Origin: Triatoma infestans
Lineage: Eukaryota > Arthropoda > Insecta > Hemiptera > Reduviidae
Length of the DNA stretch: 64,000 bases
Reading direction: 5' to 3'
Assembly (NCBI GenBank): GCA_011037195.1
Contig: JAAEAF010006023.1
Location: 18,357 to 82,356 of the forward strand
Part shown: one piece after another, positions 41,405-51,487 of the stretch
Layout: every line of letters starts with the position of its first letter
Position numbering within the stretch: the stretch's first letter is position 1
The notes under the pieces: model-generated
Seen by the model: the letters and a program-made list of their open reading frames with translations, nothing else
What the model was told of the DNA's origin: nothing
The model's database searches: none
Position numbers and translations under genes: made by a program

Positions 41405-42860
41405 AAATAAGTTTTTTACTTTCTCTAACTTCCTAGAATTATGAACGTGATCCGACAAATTTTCGAAATTAGGTTCTCACCCAGAATATCTCAAAATCGT
41501 AATATCGCAAGAACTTGGCATTCCATTTAGATACTACCACCGCATCTGATAAAAAGGTTTCGGGTAATATCCATCAACCGAAAGTAATAATTTTCTGAAT
41601 AGTTTTATTCAGTATTTTGCAATTATCACGAAAACGGCTCCGATAATTTTCTGTAAACTGTATATACTACGTAAAGACCAAAACTGTATATACTACGTTC
41701 AAATAACCAGGCTGATTTGATGGCCATTTTAAAATCTTTAGAATGGTTACAGAGTGTACAAAGGGATTCTCTGTGCAGAACATTGCAGCTTTACACAGAT
41801 AGTTTGATCTCCATCCACATAATAAACAACAGGAAAATTCACTATCCATTGGCAGAAAAAAATCAGAAGGAAATTATCATGTACGATTAGAGAATGTACA
41901 TGTTATTTTGTGTATTTTTGAAAGTTATCATGTATGATTGGATGGACTAATGGAATCAAGTGGACTAAAGCGCATATCAGCACTTTAGGAAACGAGAGAG
42001 CTGATCGTTTAACGAAGCAAGCTTCAAAGGAGGAAAGCCTGGAGTTGTGTTATAAGTATGTACTACCCAAAATCGTATGTAAAGTCTGCAGCAAGACAGG
42101 AAACATTGCGAAAATGGGAAGAAGTATGGACTCATTCAAAGAAAGCACAACACACCAGACAGTTCTTTCCATCTATATACGACAGACAGCATCATAAACG
42201 AATTGACTTAGACAGCTACCAACTGACAATGTTTCTTACTGGCCATGGAAAATTATAAGATTTATTTACATAGATTTAAAATAGTCAGTTCGCCATCATG
42301 TCAATGTGACAAAATAAGTGATCAAACACCAGACTATCTATTCTTTGACTGCACCCACCTGGACAACCTAAAACTGGTTTTATTAAGAGAGCCTATTCTG
42401 ACTGGACACAGTTGGCCACCAAATAAAACCGATCTGACTGGACATACTGTACCCACATTTCTTCAATTTCATTAACAAAATCAATTACAATCAAATAGTA
42501 AACCTAGTTTCAAAACTGTAAATAACCATGTAAATATCCACTATTTTGTTGAAACCAACAATTAATTGTATATCTTATCTACATTTTTATTTATTTTCTT
42601 TTCTTTTTTGTGTTTATCTATCTTACTTCCTTATGAAACATGTAATATTTTAAATGGAGCATGTTCAAAATATAATAAACTCCCTCCTAATAGGGCTACT
42701 ATTGGGAGGGGAAAACTACGTAAAGTCATACATATCACTCGTACATACCTATCACTTTTATTTGAAATATTTTTCGTGGGACTATAGCATTATGCTTTCC
42801 TTTAATATACTTTATTAATTTTTAAAAAAATGTTACAAATTAATTTTTTTTTTTGGTGTT
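41405..42860 (+). repeat. Family H variant split by a non-LTR element
   Basis: Left part 41405-41676 (TTTTACTTTCTCTAACTTCC, TAATATCGCAAGAACTTGG, GAAAACGGCTCCGATAATTTTC). The right part resumes at 42726 (ACCTATCACTTTTATTTGAAA) and continues to 42800. Confidence 0.6.
41677..42714 (+). pseudogene. Non-LTR RNase H and C-terminal tail
   Basis: Flanked by an 11-bp repeat ACTACGTAAAG (41666-41676 and 42715-42725), a probable target duplication. Plus-strand pieces: QADLMAILKSLEWLQSV (Glu block), TLQLYTDSLISIHIINN (Asp block), then after a stop WTKAHISTLGNERADRLTKQ (last motif). Next are YQLTMFLTGHGK and, one frame over, KIYLHRFKIVSSPSCQCDK and DYLFFDCTHL (C-x-C...C tail), ending at a stop at 42475. 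The 3' region up to 42714 is A/T-rich. Same family as the remnant at 56345-57300. Three breaks make it inactive. Confidence 0.75.
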
Positions 42861-44800
42861 CGTTACGACCGCTATATTCAATGTTGTAAAATTGATACTG
42901 AGGTTCGGTCATACAAAAGAACTCTTTTTAAATTTCTACCAATGTTTCGGCAAATTTATTGCCTTCTATTATTGTCTGTACAAAGGTTTTAATACAAATC
43001 AAAAAACAAATAGAAACAACATAAAATATGAACTTAAAATAAATATTTTCAAAATAATTTTTTTTTTAAATAAACTATATAAAAATATACTTTAAAAAAA
43101 GTATGATATATATAGCACATTTAAATTTATTTTAATCTATTGTTGTAGAACAGATCAATATTAAACTAAATCACAACTATTAAAACTTTGACAATATGTG
43201 GCATATATAAGAGTAAAGTATGGAAATAACTTAGGAAATGTACTTACAAAAATTTTCCGTTAGAATTACTTACAGACTCTAGTTTAACCTGTGACATACC
43301 ATCACCAAGTGTTATACGGACATTGGATGGGTCAAGATTTCTAAAGGGCTAGGAGAGCGGATGGAAAAACCGTGTCTTAGTCTGTATATTGTTTTGGAAA
43401 TTCCAGGAGATTGTTATAACTGAGGGATAGGTATCTGGTGTCTGTTCTAAAATTGATAGCGAATTTATCTTTTTTTAATATGAATCATTTACAATATATT
43501 TCTTTTTTTATTATTATTGTTGATGGAGAGAAATTTAGAGAATTTGAGAATTTTAGAGATTTTGAGAATTTGACATGGAAAACACTAAAATTCTCTCTCC
43601 ACCACCTATTTGTGGACTTCAGACAAGCGTACGACAGTGTGGACAGAAATAGACTCTGGATGGGACTTCGATCCTTGGGAATACCGGAGAAATTAATTAA
43701 ACTCTCCAGAATGACTCTAGAAAGCACCAGATGCCGCGTAAAAATTCGGGGAAAACTGTCCGAGGAGTTTGAGGTAAACTCAGGCCTTAGCAGGGGGGGA
43801 TCCTCTTTCACCCATTCTGTTTAATACGGCCCTAGAACTAGCAATAAGGGCCATACGCGCAAACCCACATGGGACTATTTACAATCGTCTCACTCTACGC
43901 CGATGATGTGGTTATAAAATCGCGCACTGTGAATGGCTTAGCTGGAGCTTTTCAGGAATTTGAGGAAGCGGCAAAGAAGCACGGTTTACAAATAAATGCG
44001 GGATAAGTCAATATACATGAAAACCGCAAGAAACCCGGGCAACGTAGAAGATTTCATCGAGATGATGATTTATAAAATTTGCGAAGGTAAAAGGCTTCAA
44101 ATATTTAAGGAGCGGTTGTTACCGACCAAAATGACCTTAGCTCTGACATTAAGACGAGAATCGCGGCAGGCAATAGATGCTATTTCACCATTCACAATAT
44201 GTTGTGCTTTAAAGCGTTATCTAGACATGCAAAGCTACTGGTATATAAGACGGTGATAAGACCAGTAGTTATTTATGCAAATGAGACGTGGGTATTGACA
44301 ATGTTAAGATGAGCGGGCTCGGAATGTCTGGGAGAGGAAGATCTTCAGAAAGATTTACGGACCAGTGAAGGAGCGAGATCGGTGGAGAGGATTAGGTCGA
44401 ATGTAGATTTTAAGGATTTATACCAGGAACAGGAGACCTCGTAGCCTTCATTAAGCAAGGACGCCTTAGGTCCTTTAGAGGATTTGAGAATTTTAGAGAT
44501 TTTGAGAATTTGACATGGAAAACACTAAAATTCTCTCCATCAATATCAATAATAAAAAAATAAATATATTGGAAATGATACATATTAAAAAAGATAAATT
44601 ATCTATCAATTTTAGAACAGACGCCAAAAACCTATCCCTTAATTATAACAATCTCCTGGAATTTCCAAAACAACATACAGACTAAGCACGGTTTTCCCAT
44701 CCGCTCTCCTAGCCCTTTATAAACCTTGACCCATTCAATGTCTGTAACACTTGGTGATGGTATGTCACAGGTTAAACTAGAGTTTGTAAGTAATTCCTTG
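42858..44800. repeat. P2 palindrome with an RT fragment in its centre
   Basis: Left arm 42858-43600 and right arm 44482-44800 are inverse copies (for example GGGTTTTTCC-like and AACAATCTCCTGGAATTTCC blocks). The left hammerhead-like core (42935-42980) is worn. The right arm is cut by a Tc1 end before reaching its core. A 56-bp direct repeat (43541-43596 and 44482-44537, starting AATTTGAGAATTTTAGAGA) brackets the RT insert. Confidence 0.7.
43598..44480 (+). pseudogene. RTE-like reverse transcriptase fragment
   Basis: Plus-strand frame 43600-43824 reads LFVDFRQAYDSVDRNRLWMG (motif A), IRGKLSEEFEVNSGLSRG (motif B area), then a shift, ILFNTALELAIRAIRANPH and LYADDVVIKS, the catalytic YADD. Further pieces are KKHGLQINAG, RIAAGNRCYFTIHNMLCFKA and VYKTVIRPVVIYANETWVL. 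At least four frameshifts or stops. Same family as 25166-26755 and truncated at nearly the same 5' point. Confidence 0.75.
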
Positions 44801-45211
44801 AAACAGTGGATTGTTTCATCCCTAGTCTCTGAGCATTAATTGACTGCTGAACCCCTTCTTCATGCAATGTTACCACACGTACTGCAATTTTTTCCGAATA
44901 ATTACCAAGAAGAGGCATGTTAAGAACAAAAAGCAAAAATAAAAAAGAACTGATAAGGAAAAAACTCAACAAAAATGTGTAGAAGAGAGAAATTACCACA
45001 AGCAGTGAAAGTGATGAACTGGGATTATTATCGTGTTTTCAAGAGTTCAGAGAAATAGTTATTTAAAAACATAAACAAATTGTTAAGTCTCGTATTTCTC
45101 TTGGACCAGAGTCCATTCACAACGAATCCACACAAAAAAAAGTGTAGTAATAGATTGTAACTTCAAAATTCAACATTTTGAAATTTTATGCAATACTTTT
45201 GTCCAGCTGTT
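44797..45211 (-). pseudogene. Tc1-like transposase, N-terminal part with 5' end
   Basis: Minus strand: terminal sequence ACAGCTGGACAAAAGTATTG (45211 downward), an untranslated leader, then a start codon at 44918. The frame reads MPLLGNYSEKIAVRVVTLHE, then INAQRLGMKQSTVSR, a helix-turn-helix typical of Tc1-family DNA-binding domains. It stops after about 40 codons where P2 sequence begins at 44797. The catalytic domain is not on this strand. Confidence 0.7.
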
Positions 45212-45215
45212 TATA

Positions 45216-45395
45216 TAGATAGTCGTGAAGATGTGGAGAAAGGATTTTTAAGACAAACACATTTGTTACATCGCAGAAACATTAAAAAAAGTGAATTAAA
45301 AGTTACTAGTTTCTTATTTTATGTTATGTATGCGATGTAACAAATTAGGTATAAAAATTTCTTTCATTATATCTTCACGACTATCTGCATATTAA
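45216..45395. repeat. Small palindromic MITE-like element
   Basis: Inverted ends AGATAGTCGTGAAGAT (about 45219) and ATCTTCACGACTATCT (about 45372), with further mirrored words TTTGTTACATCGC and GCGATGTAACAAA inside. It separates a Tc1 end from the sequence TTAAAGCCTTGATAAAG, which adjoins the Tc1 end directly at 46598, so it is probably an insertion. Confidence 0.6.
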
Positions 45396-45532
45396 AGCCT
45401 TGATAAAGACAGGAAACTCTGTCGAAACTTGAGCATAATTGAATGTTTTTTTGTTTTTTTTGACCGATCCTCATCAAATTTCTTCATAACATCAATTATT
45501 AATTAATTATTGTTATATTGTTTTATAATTAA
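45396..45532. repeat. Direct repeat unit beside Tc1 ends
   Basis: The segment TTAAAGCCTTGATAAAGACA and onward to CATCAAATTTCTTCATAACA recurs at 46601-46695. It includes a hairpin GACAG...CTGTC followed by GAAAC, superficially hammerhead-like but without the conserved heptamer. Probably the flank of the Tc1 copies. Confidence 0.5.
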
Positions 45533-46599
45533 TAACATCCTGGAATCCAAGTTATTAATTATATAACAATTACGTCACTTGATCGCTGATGTCCGTAATG
45601 TCCATATTTCAAGTAGGACAGTCAGAAGAAGGTTAAATGAAGGAAACTTGGATTCCAGGATACGCTACTGTCCCTCTTCTCATCAGAACACATGGAGTTG
45701 CCAGACTGCAATATTCACGAGAACATGTCAATTGGACAACAGAGGATTAGGGACGTGTTTTATTCACAAATGAGTCGAGATTCACCAGACATTTTGCAGA
45801 TGGAAGGATGCGAGTTTGGAGGCGTCAAGGTGAGAGATATGCAGAGGCTAACATTTCTCCAAGAGTGGCTTTTGGTGGAGGCGGTATCATAATTTGAGAA
45901 GGCATAAGTTTTGACGGACATATAGACTTATGTATGGTGGAAAATGGGACGCTAAATGCCCGGAAGTACCTTGAAGAGATTCTTCAGCGATATGTTGTGC
46001 CAATTTTTCTGAAAGAGTCGGTGATGATTTTCTTATTAATGCAGGACAATGCCAGATGTCACACTGTTCGAGTTGTCCTTGAGTACCTACAGGATGTTGG
46101 GATTCAACGTTTGGTTTCTCTACCAAGAAGTCCAGTTCTAAATCCAATAGAACACCTTTGGGACACAATTGGAAGACTTCGCCTGATTGCCCCTAGCACT
46201 CTCCGAGGGAGCTATGTACAGCAGTTATTGAAGAATGGAATGAGATTTCTCAAGAGGTTATCCAAAATCTAATCTGTTCAATGCCAAGGAGGCTTGCTGC
46301 AGTTATCAGAGCAAGAGGAGGTATCACTAAATACTGTTGAAAAAAAATGAAGAAGTGATATAAATAAGAACCATTTTAATTTTGAATTTTACAGATTTTT
46401 TTTTTTTGAGCTTTATTTTTTATTCTGTATATAAAACCAGGTTTTTCTTAAATTTTTGGTAGTTAGTTCTTTTTTTCCTTTGGATTAGAGTTCAACAACA
46501 TGAATCCATAAAAAAAAAAAAAGAAAAAATACGAAAATACCTTTCACTTCAAATTATAATATTTTGAAATTTTATGCAATACTTTTATCCCAGCAGTTT
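45533..46599 (+). pseudogene. Tc1-like transposase, C-terminal part with 3' end
   Basis: Plus-strand reading from about 45579: VRNVHISSRTVRRRLNEG (second DNA-binding region), then LFTNESRF at about 45758-45781, where the first catalytic Asp of the DDE triad is replaced by Asn. MQDNARCHTV (second Asp) is at 46042 and LNPIEHLWD (Glu) at 46140, with 34 residues between, so DD34E as in Tc1. Nonsense codons replace two expected Trp codons (about 45750 and 45897), and there is a frameshift near 45670. The terminal repeat CAATACTTTTATCCCAGC lies at 46580-46597. Together with the minus-strand N-terminal part it could be one rearranged copy or two. Confidence 0.85.
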
Positions 46600-47322
46600 A
46601 TTAAAGCCTTGATAAAGACAGGAAACTCTGTCGAAGAAATATTGGCTTAACTTATTGTTTCTTTCTTGACGGATCCTCACCAAATTTCTTCATCATAACA
46701 TAATTCATCAACGGTCAACAGATACTTTATAATAGTAAAACATGTATAAAGAAAATCATTGGAGCCGTTTTCGAGGAAATCAAGAAAAGCTGAAGAAGAA
46801 AAAAACTTAGTAACATTGCTTTTCTAGTTCATGGATTTTATCCGAAATCTTTGTGTCAGATGCGATTGTAATAACCTAAATGGAATATTAAGTTTGTGCT
46901 TCCCGCAACTTTTGTGGTACTTAAGTGGAAAGCCTAAACGCTACTCTTACCTCAGAACCGCCCCCAAAAAAAAATCATGTTCCCGGCAAAATATTTCAGA
47001 TTAGAGTATGGGTATTTATATACGTAGATAGTATCGATGTTTAAAGATAATAGTTGAAGTCGTTTTTGAGAAAATCGAGAAAACCTATAAAAAAAAAAAA
47101 CATTCAGTAAGATAGGACTTTCGGTCGGTTGGATTTTGTCTGAAATATGGTTTTGACGGACATACAGACTTATATATGGTGGAAAATAGGACGCTAAATG
47201 CCATGGTCTTATGCCGTAGTAATACCTAACCTTTTGCTTTAAATATTTTTCCTTATTCAGAGAACCTCAAAAATTTGCATTTCTGGTGAAAATCCATTCA
47301 TTGATGGCAATACTTGGTCTTA

Positions 47323-48418
47323 TTATTATTCAAGGAAGGGGAGGGCAAAACTCTACGCTATCCAAAGCCTCCCTTGGGCCCATATAGCTACCCCTAAAGA
47401 ATAACAACTACTGGGTCTGGAACAAAAGTCCAGGCCCTGGTTTTACCCATCTAAGTTTCACCACAGGCCGAACAAACGGACCAAAACCTTAAAAGGACAT
47501 AGCTTAAGATCCCCCACCGATATCCTATTCCTACATAATCTCCTCATAGCCAAACAATCCGTCATCAGATGCATGGGTGTTTTCCTCCTCCGTCTCACAA
47601 ACTCTACAAAAGGGGTCAGACATGAGTCCCGTTGCATAGAGATGCATCCTTAAGCCACAATGCCCAGTGAGGAAGCCAAACAGATGACTGAGACAGGTCA
47701 GTGAAAGCGTGAAAGACATCGGATCCCGCTACTCAAAGCTCCGTCCGAACCCCCAATGAGCATCTTAGACTGCCCCTCAACCCACTGCAGTGCTGCGAGG
47801 ACATCCACGTCTGGAAGCCTGACAAACATATGCCAGAAGACACACCAAGAGCAGGCTCGGGACCAATGAAAGGGAGAGAGGCATCTAATTTGACAAACCT
47901 ATCCACCACCTAATTCCCAAAGATTCCCATATGACCTGGTACCCAGACCAGAAGCACAACCTTCAGTGAAGAAAGATCTTCCAGCCTTTTAGAACATTCA
48001 ACACCAATCTGGAAGTGAAGACACATGAACTAAACGCCTTCAATGCACCCTGGCTGTCCCAGCAGATACAAACACCTTTTAAATTAGTGTTACGCACACT
48101 CTCATCCATAATAAAACAAAGAATTGCATAAGCCTCAGCCTGGAAAACAGTGGCCCACTCACCAAGAGGCACCACCAAATGGTGTCCCGTCTCAAAATAG
48201 ACGGCAGCCCCCAGATCTACTATCCATCCTGGGACCGTCCGTGTAGCATCGGTGATAATTCTCAGGAATCACCCCAGATGGACCCAAGTGTTAACAAATC
48301 TTCCCTAGAAGGCAACTTAACCCTATAGGAATGACCAAAGACAAAAGTCTTTAACATCCTATCAGAAGGGAGACCTGAAATGGGAATCCTTAAAAGCATC
48401 TCGCGATAAATGGTAGAA
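47323..48418 (-). mobile_element. 5'-truncated I-type element, TAA tail
   Basis: Exact 14-bp target duplication AATACTTGGTCTTA at 47309-47322 and 48419-48432. Length 1096 bp, nearly identical in extent to the 1098-bp copy at 15983-17080. Same 3' UTR (GGGCCCATATAGCTACCCC reversed) and TAA tail. Confidence 0.9.
47530..48400 (-). pseudogene. RNase H and tail of I-type ORF2
   Basis: Minus-strand pieces: LGEWATVFQAEAYAILCFIM (Glu block), VCICWDSQGALKAFSSC (Asp block, with WDSQ for the usual SDSQ), the GHxGIFGN region near 47925, and LFGFLTGHCGLRMHLYATGL with FCRVCETEEE (CxxC tail). More decayed than its sister at 16245-17060: the frame breaks before the last RNase H motif. No RT domain. Confidence 0.75.
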
Positions 48419-48450
48419 AATACTTGGTCTTAGTAAGAGAATCAATAAAA

Positions 48451-48893
48451 AAACTATTCATTGTTGCGATTTTATGGTGGAAATTCTTATTTTTGTACTA
48501 TTGTCAAATACAAATACAATTATTTTCACATTTATTCCAATGATCAATATACAAATGTATCATTAGAATATATTAGATACTGAAAAATAAGTTTTCCCCT
48601 CCCCCCCACATATTAATTTCCAGAAAACTCCCCTAATTGGGAAAGTGCAGAACTTTTGGCGGTGGTTACGTGATGTGCAGACCGATACAGGGGTTATATT
48701 ATGTGCCAGCGGGGTATGGGGAAATTTTCCAGAGTTTCAAACATGTCGCACATATTTATAACAAGTTGGAAACGCTTTTCCTATTATTCCTTTTTATCTT
48801 GATACCTACACTAACCCCACAAATGTGGGATGTGGTGCCCTAGAAGGGGCGGGGGAAAAGTGAATTATTTCAAAGAGCTATGGCAACCACAAA

Positions 48894-48925
<32 letters not shown>

Positions 48926-49008
48926 TACATACACACACATACAAATAAAACAAAAATGGGGGAATCAGTACTTACCTACTAACCTTGAGAGATAGAGAAG
49001 CGATTATA
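48451..49008. other. Unassigned stretch with CA microsatellite
   Basis: A CA array lies at 48905-48945. 48700-48850 holds a 68-codon frame with no domain. Some words (CACATATTTATAACAAG) recall H but I cannot align it. Confidence 0.35.
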
Positions 49009-49203
49009 TTAAACCCCTGAAGAGCGCTCTAAAAAACAACTGAACCAACTTGCATATAATATTTGAAATTGAACGTCAATTAATTTCATACAAATATCTA
49101 CAAAATTATTTTTTGGAAAGTAATATGTTTTTATCTTTGAAGTTGGGGTTTGAAGTTTAAAGAAAATCATTAGAGTCATTATCCAAAAAAATCCAAAATA
49201 CTC
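49009..49203 (-). repeat. Family H fragment
   Basis: AAGTTTAAAGAAAATCATTAGAGTCATTA-type blocks (here shortened) at 49155-49190 match the reverse unit core. It adjoins the P1 copy. Confidence 0.5.
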
Positions 49204-49260
49204 AAAAACCGTTGGTTCCGCAGAGCTGGAAAGCATTAGAGACATTTTCCGTTGTAGCCT

Positions 49261-49867
49261 CATGCCCCGGCACGAGGTATGAAGAATGAAATAGCCGACC
49301 AACTGGCCAGGGAGGGAGCGAATACTCCCTTCCCTGGGCCGGAATCTGCTCTAGTGGTGGCCAAAAGTATGGTGAGAGCGGCTCTGAGAGACTGGACTCG
49401 GAGGGAACATAACCGATACTGGACGCTGAGTACTGGGGCGAAGCACGGCAAAATGGTCATGCCTGAGCTGTGTGAAAGAAGGACCAGATACATCCTGGGT
49501 CTAAGCAGGTATCAGATTTCTCTGATAACGGGCCTGTTTACTAGGCATGGCAGGTTCAAAAAACATCTACACAAGGTGGGGTTGGTGGATGTAGAGCCCT
49601 TGTGCAGACTGTGTCAGGAGGAGGAGGAAACGGCATCTCACCTGTTGTTTGATTGCGTTGCAATCGGCAGACTGAGGTACGAGATCTTCGGCACGTTGAG
49701 ACCGGAGGTAATCGTGCTCCAGGAGGGACTGGTGGGGAAGGTTTTGGACCTCATGAAGAGGGGGGCTTCCACTACTAGGTTTGAGGGGTTGGCAAAATAA
49801 GCCTCAATGGGAGACTGCAGTGCCTGGGTCTTAGTCCCCCCCTGCATCATTCTAATTCTAATTCTAA
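49261..49867 (+). mobile_element. 5'-truncated I-type element, TAATTC tail
   Basis: Target duplication TTCCGTTGTAGCCT, exact at 49247-49260 and 49868-49881. The 3' tail is a repeat of ATTCTA (49849-49867). The 3' UTR of 48 bp follows the stop. Only the end of ORF2 remains. Confidence 0.92.
49279..49800 (+). pseudogene. RNase H end and zinc tail of I-type ORF2
   Basis: An uninterrupted 173-codon frame beginning in the last RNase H motif: NEIADQLAREGANTPFPGPE, then RRTRYILGLSRYQISLITG and CRLCQEEEETASHLLFDC (CxxC...H...C), ending at a natural stop before the tail. Just upstream, CCCCGGCACGAGGTATGAAG would continue the RNase H motif (PGHEG) only after a one-base shift. So the frame is intact from 49279 on, but the protein is a tail without catalytic core. 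The ATG is internal Met of the motif, not a true start. Best-preserved tail in the window. Confidence 0.85.
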
Positions 49868-50187
49868 TTCCGTTGTAGCCTGCTTCATTTTGTGGGCATC
49901 GACAGGTTTCGGGCGTGTTCGCCCATTTTCAGGATGCGTTTTGTCAGACAGTGGGGTGATAACACAGACTTGCACAGAGCAAATTCAGTTTATACCATTT
50001 CCACACAATATGTAGACTTCCACGTATGTATGTGTGATAGTTGAGTGTATAAACTGGATTTGCTCTGTGCAAGTTTGTGTTATCACACTGTCTGACAAAA
50101 CGCATCCTGAAGATAGGCGAACGCCTGAAACCGGTCAATGACCAAAAAATGAAACAGGCTACCACGGAAAATGTCTTTGAAACTCAA

Positions 50188-50491
50188 AAAACTTATTTTA
50201 TAAAATCGCCATTTTTTGGTTAACTGATGTTCTTCAAATTTGGAATTCTAACAATTCTAATGTGAATGTAGGGAAGGGATTAGCTCAGTGGTAGCGCGCT
50301 GGACTAGCCACGCGGAGATCACGGGTTCGAATCCAGCCGTGCTGCCCTTAGATTTTTTTCTTCCTAGGAGCCCCTACAGCTCACTATCCGGTGATGGACA
50401 GTGTTGTCTGTAGCGAGAGAACACTGTCCGGAGGCTGGCAGTGCACTGAGAAGGCTCCGGGCGCAAATGATCTCAGATGTTGGAGACGCCT

Positions 50492-50531
<40 letters not shown>

Positions 50532-51487
50532 TGAATGTAGGTGGTAAAAGTATATACTAAAACTGAAGTGGTAGTTATTGGAAACTATCGTATGAAATAA
50601 TCGATATCGAGTTTTGCACCGGAAATACACGTTTTAAGGTTCCCTGAATCTAAAAAAGTGGTTTTTAGAAAATGGTAGAAAGTTGATACTTGATATTCCG
50701 TTTAGGTATCACTATGGCATCTGACAGTGTGTTATCTGTCAAAATTCCTCAACCGGAAGTACCCCTTTACTAGCTGTTTTTTTTTACTTTCTTGCAATTT
50801 TCTCAAAAATGGCTCCGATGATTTTCTTCAAACTTGGTATATCAACTACACATACAGAGAGCTACAACTTTTATATGAAACTTTTCTCTGGGAAAATTCA
50901 TTTAAGGGCAGTTATGAGGTAGGGTTTGGGGTTAGGTATTCATCTAAAGTGCTATTTCAGTTTATTAGACAATTCTATCATCTAAATAATGTTAATTAAA
51001 ATTAAATATGTTGTTGAAATTCCGAGTTTGAAAAAATCGGATAACCGGAAGTGCGTTTACTTTACCACTTTACTAAATGATTTTTTTTCACTTTTTCACG
51101 ATTTTCTTAAAAATGGTTGCGACGATTTTCTTGAAAATTTTTATATAAATTAAACATACAAAAATCTACAACTTTTATTTAAAAGATTTCTCTGAGAAAA
51201 TTCATTTAATGGCAGTTTTGGAGGAGGGATGGGGTTATGTTTTTCTCTAAAGTGCTATCATAAGTTGATTATACAATTCTATTATCCAAACAAAATTAAT
51301 TAGAAATAAATAGATGGCTAAAATTCCGAGTTTCAAGAAAATTAGTAAACCGGAAGTGCGCTTTTACTGAACAGTTTTTTCAGTTTTCGACGAATTTCAT
51401 TAAATTTGGTACATAAACTATAAAATTTGTCAATTATAATTTTGAGAACTTGAGTAAGAGAAAGTTGTGTGAGTGTTTCACACCAGA
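50188..51487 (+). repeat. Family H copy interrupted by a SINE
   Basis: A 70-bp piece (50188-50258) precedes the SINE, and 50542-51487 follows it: GAGTTTTGCACCGGAAATAC, CAACCGGAAGTACCCC, CCGGAAGTGCGTTTAC and GTAAACCGGAAGTGCGC mark unit starts. The right inverted repeat is GAGTAAGAGAAAGT (51453-51466) and the end is TTTCACACCAGA. All three units are present in order. Confidence 0.85.
50259..50541 (+). mobile_element. tRNA-derived SINE with poly(A) and exact duplication
   Basis: SINE at 50273-50527: TTAGCTCAGTGGTAGCGCG (A-box-like, 50279), GGGTTCGAATCC (B-box-like, 50323), body with CCTACAGCTCACTATCCGGT and GAAGGCTCCGGGCGC, then about 30 A. Target duplication AATGTGAATGTAGG at 50259-50272 and 50528-50541. 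The most complete copy of the family. Confidence 0.92.

Larger units (their letters stand above)
46600..48450 (-). repeat. Family H variant split by an I-type element
   Basis: 46740-47322: AAATCATTGGAGCCGTTTTCG, ATTTTATCCGAAATCTTTG and a 5' end region up to AATACTTGGTCTTA. After the insertion only GTAAGAGAATC follows. A 55-bp stretch at 47150-47206 inside is transposase-derived. 46601-46695 is the direct repeat unit shared with 45396. Confidence 0.6.
49204..50187. repeat. P1 palindrome split by an I-type element
   Basis: Left arm 49204-49260, then a 607-bp insertion. The arm continues at 49882 (GCTTCATTTTGTGGGCATCG), the palindrome centre is near 50010-50040, and the right arm runs to 50187. 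The plus-strand core at 50104-50143 reads CTGAAGA, T, AGGC-GAAC-GCCT, GAA, ACCGGT, C, AATG. Both bases of one stem II pair have changed, so pairing is kept. Confidence 0.85.

Noticed and set aside
45403..45436. Third hammerhead-like motif (hairpin GACAG...CTGTC followed by GAAAC)
   Set aside because: The conserved CTGANGA heptamer is not present (TTGATAA instead) and no stem I can be drawn; repeated at 46604 only as part of a duplicated flank.
48637..48843. 68-codon frame with a hydrophobic stretch
   Set aside because: No start context, no homologue recognised, and isolated in repeat DNA.
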